This document shows positions 56,502 to 64,000 of a stretch of DNA of 64,000 nucleotides, in pieces. The notes under the pieces were generated by a model, which searched no databases, was not told the DNA's origin, and saw nothing but the letters and a program-made list of their open reading frames with translations. The translations under genes and the position numbers were made by a program. The number at the start of each line of letters is the position of its first letter. Position 1 is the stretch's first letter. This DNA comes from Isoetes taiwanensis (taxonomy: Eukaryota > Streptophyta > Lycopodiopsida > Isoetales > Isoetaceae), in assembly GCA_021234155.1 (NCBI GenBank), contig JAJEKV010000032.1, forward strand, positions 4,157,835 to 4,221,834, read 5' to 3'.

Positions 56502-57387
56502 GTCAGAATAAAGATGCAAGGGATGAAGAGAACACGGGGAATGATGAAGACGAAAGGTATCGTGACAATGTTCCTTTTTTTGATATCCATGCATTTTACA
56601 AACTAGAAGCATATAGAAATCGCGCCTGGCGCGATTTGGAGTTTCCTAGAGCATACTTTTGAATTATGTTGACATGCATCATTCATGAAATCGCGCCTGG
56701 CGCGTTTTTGTTTTCCATTTCTTTCATCTCATACGTTATTGTTCTCCTTACAGAAATGATTTGGCTTCCCCAAAAGTACTGGTCTTTGATTTGAATGGTG
56801 TGCTATGTAGAACGTTACCTAAAGCAACGTTTGAAAAGTCATGGTATGCGCAACAACCATTTGAGACACGTACCAAATATGTTTACCCGCGCCCTTATCT
56901 GAAGGAGATGTTGGACCAGGCCTTCAGTCTGTTTCGTTGTGCAATTTGGTCATCCATGGAGCATAGAAATATACAGGATGTTTTGAAAGTAGTGCCTGAG
57001 CTAAATAGAAATTGGGCGTCCATCTGGGATCAAAGCAAATGTGCTTCATTCACAAACCCTAAAGAACCGACAGGTAAAAAGATATTTGTGAAATGCTTGC
57101 GCAACATGATGGATGCCCTAGGTGTTGAGGATAAGGAAGGCATAATCATTGTGGATGATGACGCTCTAAAGTGTTGCTTCAATCAGTCACAGTCATTGAA
57201 TCCGCCATCCTATCATCCTCAAGATTTTGACAAAGATGACTTCCTGCTTCGCTTTGTTAGTGTCCTGCAGGAAATAGCTTCAGGAAAAACGGTCGAAGAG
57301 ATACAAACACTATACCCACAACTTGATCGGACAGGGGAAATTGACAGGGAACTTGAGAAAATCGTTCTAGAAAGGGAACTTTTTTGA
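56502..57387 (+). CDS. 3' part of the interrupted gene: acidic linker and HAD/FCP1-like phosphatase
   Basis: The frame of GASSRPEA at 45540 continues here as SQNKDARDEENTGNDEDE once the retrotransposon and one GGCAA are removed. A donor at 56557 and acceptor ending 56753 (CTCCTTACAG) bound an intron with two palindromes; phase is kept (AG + A). The last exon (56754-57387) is intact: VLVFDLNGVLCR (motif I; D-x-N, where D-x-D-x-T/V is usual), YVYPRPYLKEMLDQAF, CAIWSSMEHRN (motif II), IFVKCLRNM, EGIIIVDDDALKCCF (DD motif), then VEEIQTLYPQLDRTGEIDRE. FCP1/SCP-like HAD phosphatases act on phospho-Ser/Thr. The second Asp of motif I appears as Asn, so catalysis may be weakened; this needs care. Confidence 0.75.
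56617..56707. repeat. Two palindromes in the phosphatase intron
   Basis: A perfect 21-bp copy at 56617-56637 and AAATCGCGCCTGGCGCGTTT at 56688-56707. Both lie inside the 197-base intron 56557-56753. Confidence 0.9.
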
Positions 57388-57648
57388 TATATATGTATAC
57401 AGGAAATACACTTTCCAAAAAGTTTTGAATATGAAATATACTTTATACGAAAGGTTTTGAATATATATTGTGTTCTTTTATCAGCATTATTGGTTCTGTG
57501 TACGTATTGTTTTTTTATATTATGTGTACGGTTTGCTATACTTGCAATAATTTGTATGTATATACTGTCAATAATTTTGGTGTGTATAAATAGGTATGCA
57601 TGAAATAGCCCCTGAATCGGCTTCGGTCTCCGCCTTCTCCTTGTTATT

Positions 57649-57879
57649 ATGGCACATTCTATTACCTGCAAGATGAACCATGCGGACCTCTGCAGGTGCC
57701 GCGAGCTAGAAATAGAACTTCAGGACTGGCTTGATGTCGTTGCTATGAATCCTGTCCGCTTCTATCCTGATCCCTTTGATGTTGTAATCCATCTTATATG
57801 GAATCCAGAGCATGGTTTGTTCATGATCGACAGGATCTCAGGACCGCCTGCAGCGCCTGAGGACGATGAATCTGATTAG
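57649..57879 (+). CDS. Unknown small protein
   Basis: 76 residues, ATG at 57649: MAHSITCKMNHADLCRCREL, EIELQDWLDVVAMNPVRFYP, VVIHLIWNPEHGLFMIDRIS, acidic end EDDESD. Intact frame. Cys and His residues in the first 17 positions could bind metal. It lies 260 bases past the phosphatase stop, with a palindrome 45 bases after its own stop. No family recognised. Confidence 0.5.
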   Translation: MAHSITCKMNHADLCRCRELEIELQDWLDVVAMNPVRFYPDPFDVVIHLIWNPEHGLFMIDRISGPPAAPEDDESD

Positions 57880-57923
57880 TTTTTGTAGTTTATGTTCTAT
57901 TATAATGCGTTATTTATGCCAAG

Positions 57924-57946
57924 CAAATCGCGCCACGCGCGATTTG
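57924..57946. repeat. Last palindrome of the family
   Basis: CAAATCGCGCC-A-CGCGCGATTTG, one mismatch from perfect. A half-like GACGCGATTTT at 58226 is the only further trace. Confidence 0.85.
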
Positions 57947-57949
57947 AAC

Positions 57950-59880
57950 CACGAAAATCTCTGTTTTGTAGCAACTTGCTTGTTGTTATTTACTCGTAAA
58001 GCATTACAATTTCAATGTTTAGATTTCGTTGTCGTCCGTGAATGTGCGAATTAATAGGCAATTTCCTGCTTTTTCAACTGCCTACATTCTGTCATAATAT
58101 GGGTCATTTGCATCGAATATTTGAATGCCTTTGCATTTTCACATAAAATGCATATTCCCAGCCCGAAAATGAACACAGTGCAAAAGTGTGGTTAATTCAA
58201 TATAATGGTCAATAAAATGCTTATACGACGCGATTTTGGAATAGACATAATCCCAATTTAATTGAATGATGGTTCAATACAATTAAATATGGTCGTGCTA
58301 GCTAGGTAAATAACCTCTCCTTTGCCTTGGTGGAGCCATTTATTTTTTCCAATGGGTTGTTGGGAGCCAGGCAGATCTGGCCATTCTGATGCTTAGCATG
58401 GTTGGTATATGGCTCAAGCTCTACATCATCAAGAGCTTCGATGTCACCCATTATGCCAGAATAGAGTGCTCTGCAGATGCTGCATGCAACATAGATAAAC
58501 TGAAAAAATGAATCATGGCATTAAAAGGGATTTCTCAAATGGATCTGGTCCCACTTCAAGATCTGGATCCAGCAAATTAGCAGCTTTTCTCACCGACAGT
58601 TTTCGTCCTCTACCACTATTTCATGTAGTGGTTGGTATAGTGCTTTCCAGTTTTTGTGGTTTAATAGTGCATGCACGTCAACTATGATAAACAGACAACT
58701 AAGTTATGTGTTCTACCGAAAAATCACCTTGTCTAACATATATAATTCTCCTACAAATATGCTTTGGGATATTCTTTTCTAAGCTTCTTTCTGAAGACAA
58801 CACGTAGCTTTCTGAGGAAAAAATTGGGAATAAAAAAAGAGAAAAAAAAATGGAGAGTGAAAAAACCTTTGTGTTCTAGTGAGGCTGTCGCTGCATCCAC
58901 CGCCATAGCCCAGCCATAGCCATGAAGCCTGCTACATATGTTGAACTACATATAATTGAGCACTTTGGCCAAGTGGTTAGGCATAGAAATCACTTACTTT
59001 GAACGTCACCGGGGGCAAGCTAACATTTTTTATCTCCTTATTCAAAATCGGCATCTGAGATTGATTCGAGAACTTAGAAATCAATGGATTTACCATGATT
59101 TTCTCTTTACCAATCTTCTAAAATGATTGAGTGGGTGCTCGAGAATGAGTCGAGCTGTGCTTGCTTCAAATCTAAGAGTATATTCAAGAGTATCCTAATT
59201 GTATAATCTGATTCTGAAGAGGTCTGATTGTGCCCACATGAAAACAAATAGAATCTATTTGAAGGAGTCGTTATGCGATCATGAGTTGCCCTCTTCCGGA
59301 GCTCTTTTTTGAATCAGCCAAAGGGCTGTTTGTGTTCCTCTTTACAAGAAGCAAAACCCAGCCTCCTGTCACTACATGCAAGGGTTTTGGGGGAGGAATA
59401 TCAGGCTTGATTCCTCCAATTATTGCTCAGATCCTCTAGGTCATCCATATTCTGTTCATAGCTACCTCTATTTTGGCAGAGGATTCTAGTTATTTCGGAC
59501 ATACTTCAGTGGCTTGGCGAGCAGAGGAGTTGCAAACAGGAGAGTTTCATACATCATAGGACTTAGGTTAGACAGCCATTGTTCAAAACATTTTGGAAAC
59601 AGAGCAAGTAGCTCAACATTGATTCATGTTACCCTTATTGCGAGGGACTTCTGGGGCATGCATTTGGATTTGTAGATACACCATAGCTTCCACAGTAATT
59701 AGCACCTAGAACAGAGCTAGGTATAGCTAAAGCAAGGTAATGAATTCCTAGCCATATAACGTAGGCCATCACAGATTCGGCCATACAGATTAAGCAGAAG
59801 GAAAAACAAATTACATTTTTTCCACATGCAGCCATTTAAGTGCCAAAATCCAACTTAGCATCCAAAATCGGCCACTGGTC
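57950..59880. other. Long stretch without a convincing gene
   Basis: AT-rich. It contains an A-rich run (58838-58853) and a possible A-box at 58966-58984 (TTTGGCCAAGTGGTTAGGC) that lacks a B box. A minus-strand frame at 59835-59635 (SVLGANYCGSYGVSTNPNAC) has a cysteine pattern but no family I can name; it might be a stray exon. Confidence 0.4.
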
Positions 59881-59889
59881 AGCATCATC

Positions 59890-60540
59890 AGTCATCCAAC
59901 CTTCTTTTTAAATCCATGTTGTGTTGAGACAGGTAGATGGGAGCGGCCGCAATTGCCGCGAGAAGCGAGGCTATGTGCCTGTTGCCAGTTACAGGTTATT
60001 GAAGATGAAAGCCATACTCATCTGAGTTGCCCTGCTTTTGAGATAGTCCGGAATCATTTTTTGACCTTAGCATTCCATTCCACGCTTCCACAACTTCTCA
60101 GAGCACCATCTATGCATGACTTGGCATTATACATACTTGAAGTTCTAGAAAAACGTCTGCAATTACTGAGCCCTCAGTAGTCATTATGTCTGCTTGTCTA
60201 GTATCATCATTACTGCAAAGGTTTTTCCCTTGAAAACCTTTCGAGGCAGGGGTTTTTTAATCCTAGTAGTAATGATTGTACTAGCCCATTGTATGGGTCC
60301 CATGACCTATTGGTCTCCGTGGACATTAAAAGAGCGTGGATTAGACTGCATCTCATATTGTAGAGAGCTTAAATTTGGTACATGTTACTTTGGAGAATGG
60401 TATTTCTTGTTCATAAGGGAATGTAAAATTTCTGGAGCTAGAAGCTTGTAGCCTTGTTGGTGGATTGGTCTCCGTGGACGCTAAAAAACTTATTCTATTC
60501 TATTCTATTCTATTCTATTCTATTCTATTCTATTTTATGA
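59890..60540 (+). mobile_element. LINE 3' end with zinc-binding C-terminus and (TTCTA)n tail
   Basis: The frame at 59953-60177 reads REARLCACCQLQVIEDESHT, HLSCPAFEIVRNHFLTLA: the C-x2-C...H...C zinc element that ends many LINE RT proteins. The 3' UTR has AAGGTTTTTCCCTTGAAAAC, GGGGTTTTTTAATCC and GGTCTCCGTGGAC, the last one repeated at 60460. It ends in about eight TTCTA units (60491-60533). Same family as the insert at 1975-2735, also in plus orientation. Confidence 0.8.
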
Positions 60541-60794
60541 TATATTCTGAAATGGAATATGCAGTTCCAATTTATCCTTCCACAACTGCAGATTGAAGTA
60601 CTAAGTTGTGTTCTTGAGATACGAATTGGAGCTAATAGAGGTAAGGATGCAAGAGTTAATGCAGAAACATAGCACCTTGGTTTGTAGAGAAGCCATTGCC
60701 TTTTTATCCTCAGGTTCCACTGCCTTCTGAGCCTCCCATCTCTATATGTTTTGCATGAAATTTTGCAAGGTCATGCTAAAAACTGTGTGCATTA
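60541..60794. other. No gene seen
   Basis: Sequence after the LINE tail with no open frame or repeat of note. Confidence 0.4.
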
Positions 60795-61884
60795 TTAAAT
60801 TTGCAATCGCCTTATAAGCAGCAATATTGGGCATCTTTCTAATAGGTGACGCATCCGTACAAAACTTTGACTACTATCTTCCAAGATTGTCTGTGCCGGT
60901 TTAGAAGAAATCATCGACAAAATATCGGCATACATCGCAATTGAAAATGTGCAATGATGATAGTCTCTACACTCGAAAAGTGGAAGCCACTTTGGAAAAC
61001 GTGCAGGGAATCGAAGAGAACTAAATAGGTAAGAAAGCTTTAAAATACAATGCTTGCAATCTGACACACAAATTCACCTGCATGATGAATGCAAAAGAAT
61101 TGCTTTGACCATTTCAAAACTTCATAACTTATGTTCAAGCTTTAAGCTCAATAAATAAAACACTTTACACAAGGACAATATTCAACTTCAACTTAAAACA
61201 AACAATTGTATATGTCCAACTAAACGTTCTTACTTATCTTTATTAATTTTGAACTTCATCCCAATGAAAACCCCAGCAATGCTGGGCACTTTTTCTAGTT
61301 AGAATAAGAATAATAAACCATGCTTACCTTGTTCAGCTTCCTCTTAGATTTTTGGTTTCCATTCCTAACTTCATTAAGGTAGAATGACTCTTTGTGCTCC
61401 TTGAAGATGCATGAGCACAAAAACTAGAGGTTTTGAAATTCTTCGAGCCAAATCGAGCAAACGCATTCCTTGCTCTACGATTTGCTTTACAAAAAATACA
61501 AAAGATCAGCTCCTTCTCTTCGTCATGCTCCAACCAATTCCATGTCAGCTTTCAATGTTCTTTCCATTGGTCTCCCTGTTTTTTACTAGTCCCTACGTGT
61601 TCAACCTGTGTATTCTCTTCATGATCTGCCTGCTGCGTGTTTCCATGCTCTTCTTTATTAATTCTCCAATTCAAGGTGGACTGTCTCCCATCATGAATTT
61701 CTGTGGCCATGCAACGCTTCTTTGTTACTGGAACCTTTGGCATATTGATGGGAAGAACAAGAAAATTTTCTATCTGGCATGTGCTATTAATTGGATAGTG
61801 TTCTGGTTCAAGTAAAATAATGTCTGTAAAAGAATGCAATTGACGAGAAACTAAGCTTGATCTGTAAAAGAATGCAATTGACAA
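60795..61884 (-). pseudogene. Decayed hAT transposase (BED-finger part)
   Basis: Minus strand: N-terminal piece (61884-61552), a BED-like finger at 61533-61400 (LIFCIFCKANRRARNAFARF, then NFKTSSFCAHASSR), and a later piece (61067-60795, SMISSKPAQTILEDSSQSFV). The finger layout copies that of the hAT at 6-9 kb but the sequence is different, so it is another family. The RNase H core and hATC domain are missing. No TIRs seen. Confidence 0.6.
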
Positions 61885-61889
61885 AAAAC

Positions 61890-62319
61890 TAACCTTGATA
61901 TGTGAATGCCGAAACCAGAATCAGTTAAGGACTGATGAAACTAGAATCAAAACTTAGAAAGGCCATCGATCGAAGGCTGAAGAATCGAAGGATTGAATCG
62001 AAGGCCATCGGATCGGTTCAATTTGGCGCTGAAATTCTCAGTTCCGCTCCGCTTTGGCGGCCGAATCCAGTTCTACGGTCGCCGACAGCGAACTGTCCGG
62101 CAGCAGAATTTGAGATGTTTGTTTTTTTCCTAAAAAATTGGCCTTCTTTTCGACTTTTTTGTTCATCTTGATTAATAATTATTAGAGGTTAGGTAGCAAT
62201 AATAATGATTAGAGGTAGGTTAGACTTAGATTAATTTGCCACAAAGAAGGTAGTATAAAGGTAATCCTATATTATAAAACCTATATTATAAAATTTTGGT
62301 GTATGTCTGTTTTGTATGT
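61890..62319. other. No gene seen
   Basis: Includes a short repeat (CTGTAAAAGAATGCAATTGAC at 61826 and 61862, first 20 bases alike) and an AT-rich run near 62270. Confidence 0.4.
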
Positions 62320-62391
62320 CGCCCTAATTTAGGCGGCTTAGATTCAGTTACGCCCTAAATCCGACGGTGTTGATTTGAGCTTCTTTCAATC

Positions 62392-62718
62392 GTGCCAGTC
62401 CCAGCTCTACCCTTTCTCGATCGCTTCATCCCTCACCATGATGTAGAAGTGTATGTCGATTTAGGGCGTATTGAAGCTGAAGTTAGTACTTTAGCAAGAT
62501 TTAACTTTCCGCTTCGGATTCTTCAGATTATTTTACATCGGTTTGAGCGAAATGATCAATGCACAGCGGCCCAGATACAGATTGTAGGTTTATGCCGATT
62601 GCACTCTAGAATTGTTTTGCTTTTGGTTATGGCAATGACCTCTGGTTTTATCGAAAGAGTGGCAAAGTTCAGCAGGTTTATCCTAGCTGCATCGGCCCTG
62701 CTGAACGACTTGATTTGA
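62392..62718 (+). CDS. Hypothetical ORF
   Basis: 108 residues (MPVPALPFLDRFIPHHDVEV, YVDLGRIEAEVSTLARFNFP). Intact frame, no domain recognised. It lies between the left direct repeat and the YbaB-like exons. Confidence 0.3.
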   Translation: MPVPALPFLDRFIPHHDVEVYVDLGRIEAEVSTLARFNFPLRILQIILHRFERNDQCTAAQIQIVGLCRLHSRIVLLLVMAMTSGFIERVAKFSRFILAASALLNDLI

Positions 62719-62902
62719 TACCTCCAGGGTATTTCTGCTCCGGTATATGCTAAGGAACCTAGAGGAAGAGCTGTGTTGGACGATTTACTCCGCTTTAATT
62801 CTTTCTTATCCGAGTACAAATGCCGAGTACAAGATCCCTGATACAAGGGTCGTTTCTGAGATGCAATCGACACCATGACTATCCAGGCACAGCCTTGGGA
62901 AG

Positions 62903-63405
62903 TTGAGGCTTTTCCATGTAGAGAATCAACCAACGCAAAGATGGGATAGTTTGGTTACAAGAAGCCTGTTTGGAAGAGGAGAAAAGAAGGAGAGCACCGA
63001 AAATCCAGAGGAAGCTAATAAAAAGGTGAGATTTATTGTCTCAATAAATAATATAGGTATATCCTGGTTGCATTATTCTCGCTCTTCTGGGAGAATGGCC
63101 AGTAGAAATCTGTTGAGCACAGCCATCCAATAATGCATTTGCTTCTTTTTTTATAGTATCACTGACAAGTTTAAAGTTCCACTAAGCTCTCCTTATTTGC
63201 ATCATAGGCAGGTCTTTCCGGTAACATGCAGGATTTGTACCAGATTGTTCGGAAAGCGCAACAAGTTGTCCAAGTAGAGGCTGTTCATGTCCAGAAAGAG
63301 CTTGCTGCGTAAGCTTCTTTTTCTTTTCTTTCAATGAGGTAGTAATGCATCTTCTATTGTGTTAACAAATTCAATGTGTCTTACCAGGGCAGAGTTTGAT
63401 AGATC
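62903..63405 (+). pseudogene. YbaB/EbfC (STIC2-like) nucleoid-associated protein, three exons, truncated
   Basis: Exon ending 63025: SLFGRGEKKESTENPEEANK, donor GTGAG. Exon 63208-63308: AGLSGNMQDLYQIVRKAQQV, VQVEAVHVQKELAA, donor GTAAGC. Exon from 63388: (A)AEFD, acceptor TTACCAG. Phases match across both junctions. The order is that of plastid YbaB-family proteins, which bind DNA or act at the ribosome/thylakoid; the conserved continuation after AEFD is missing and replaced by a stop-bearing sequence at about 63405. The transit peptide is not seen. Confidence 0.75.
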
Positions 63406-63449
63406 TTGCCCTAAAATTGGACGACTTAGATTGAAGCCCTAAATCTCCT

Positions 63450-64000
63450 GGAAGAAGGAAAATTGATCCTCTTCGTGATTGAGTGGAGGAGGCAGCGGCT
63501 GCCGGACCTGCTTGCCTTACCATCGGTTGCTTTTGCTCTTTGAATTTCTCTTACTACAAAACAAACAAAACGAAGTAGGGGATTGCAGGCAAAAACAGGG
63601 CCAGTATGAGCCTCAGAACAGTAGAAATACAAAAGCAACAGATGGACTGATCCAGAAAGATTGTACCACCACACCCTCGATTTTGATGAGCAGTGCAGGT
63701 TTGAGTAATCTACTTCTTCAAAGACCAATGTAAAGTTACCGCTTTTATAAAACTTTGATGAATAGAGGTTAACATGTCTCAGAAAGCAATGTCGAACAAT
63801 TGTTTTTGAGAATAGAAGCAAGTAGATTATAGTTGATTTGCACATCTTTTTAAGAAAGCACGGTCTCCACCGGAAGGGAAATATGTCCATGCTCAAGTCA
63901 TAAAAGGTGATCTTATGCAAAGATATGTTACTTGGATCTGCGGCATTTTCTTGATTATGATGAATGCAAGATTTTTAGTAAGCCCTTATTTTATGTGAGA
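63450..64000. other. No gene seen to the window edge
   Basis: A minus-strand open frame (63920-63426) is long but has no motif and low-complexity turns. The plus strand shows only a short frame. Nothing assignable. Confidence 0.4.

Larger units (their letters stand above)
62320..63448. repeat. Direct repeat pair flanking the YbaB-like exons
   Basis: GCCCTAATTTAGGCGGCTTA (62320-62363 block) resembles GCCCTAAAATTGGACGACTT (63408-63448 block), both followed by GATT and a second GCCCTAAAT word. Same orientation, 1.09 kb apart. Confidence 0.5.

Noticed and set aside
39291-57946. Endogenous giant-virus segment, in which intergenic palindromes would act as transcript-end hairpins
   Set aside because: Most palindromes lie inside spliceosomal introns with correct phases, the neighbours are plant transposons, and no viral hallmark gene (capsid, packaging ATPase, family B polymerase) is seen.
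39291-57946. Palindromes as E2F sites
   Set aside because: The arms read GCGCGATTT, not TTTSSCGC; the T between CG and the T-run breaks the E2F consensus.
58950-59030. tRNA gene
   Set aside because: TTTGGCCAAGTGGTTAGGC is a good A box, but no B box or acceptor pairing follows.
63426-63920. 164-codon minus-strand ORF
   Set aside because: No motif, odd composition, and it overlaps the truncated YbaB-like end; likely chance.

Overview
The window is repeat-rich nuclear DNA from a land plant, most likely a seed-free one (bryophyte, lycophyte or fern). The evidence is spliceosomal introns with GT/AG ends, a long-repeat PPR gene fragment, fragments of plant housekeeping genes (an SMU1-type splicing factor, an OSR1/Ste20-like kinase, a YbaB/STIC2-like protein), a GT2 glycosyltransferase with bacterial/fungal-type motifs of a kind reported from mosses, and a DIRS-type tyrosine-recombinase retroelement, which is unusual in seed plants. 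I cannot name the genus. Almost every long gene is frameshifted. Some of this is real decay; some may be uncorrected sequencing indels. I see no clearly intact host gene.

Layout. 1-4.6 kb: decayed DIRS-like element (Pro-rich gag-like start, RT, RNase H, tyrosine recombinase), interrupted by the 3' end of a LINE with a (TTCTA)n tail. 5.2-9.2 kb: a 543-bp non-autonomous hAT element and a 3.3-kb hAT transposon, each with a perfect 8-bp target duplication. 10-12.7 kb: L1-like LINE pieces, one tandemly duplicated, ending in a poly(A) tract. 13.5-16.5 kb: Tourist-like MITE, then a two-exon GT2 gene broken by a frameshift and by two small inverted-repeat insertions. 17.2-18.6 kb: an isolated kinase exon, a rearranged PPR fragment and an SMU1 exon, lying edge to edge. 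18.66-28.39 kb: a 9.7-kb DNA transposon with perfect 30-bp terminal inverted repeats and TGTGGTG arrays that are inverted between its two halves; it sits in the intron between two SMU1 exons. The second SMU1 exon abuts an FCP1-like phosphatase fragment (28.4-29.0 kb). 29.4-33.0 kb: a second, degraded copy of the same transposase family. 33.1-34.0 kb: small tRNA-like and poly(A) retroposons. 34.4-37.4 kb: a transposon-like gene set with a DUF7869-type protein.

39.3-57.9 kb appears to be one underlying unit: a small ORF, a long multi-exon gene with a ParB-like DGQH motif, a methyltransferase-like motif and a C-terminal HAD/FCP1-like phosphatase, and another small ORF. Its introns and flanks carry about 15 copies of a 21-bp palindrome (arms AAATCGCGCC / GGCGCGATTT) that I do not find elsewhere in the window. 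A 10.95-kb Ty3-type LTR retrotransposon (45545-56496, TSD GGCAA) with a long extra 3' coding region has inserted into one of its exons; removing the element and one TSD restores the frame. 59.9-64 kb: LINE 3' end, hAT remnant, and three consecutive YbaB/STIC2-type exons that are cut off at the end.

The best candidate for something undescribed is the palindrome-studded ParB-like/methyltransferase-like/phosphatase gene. The second is the TGTGGTG transposon family together with the chimeric exon cluster around it.
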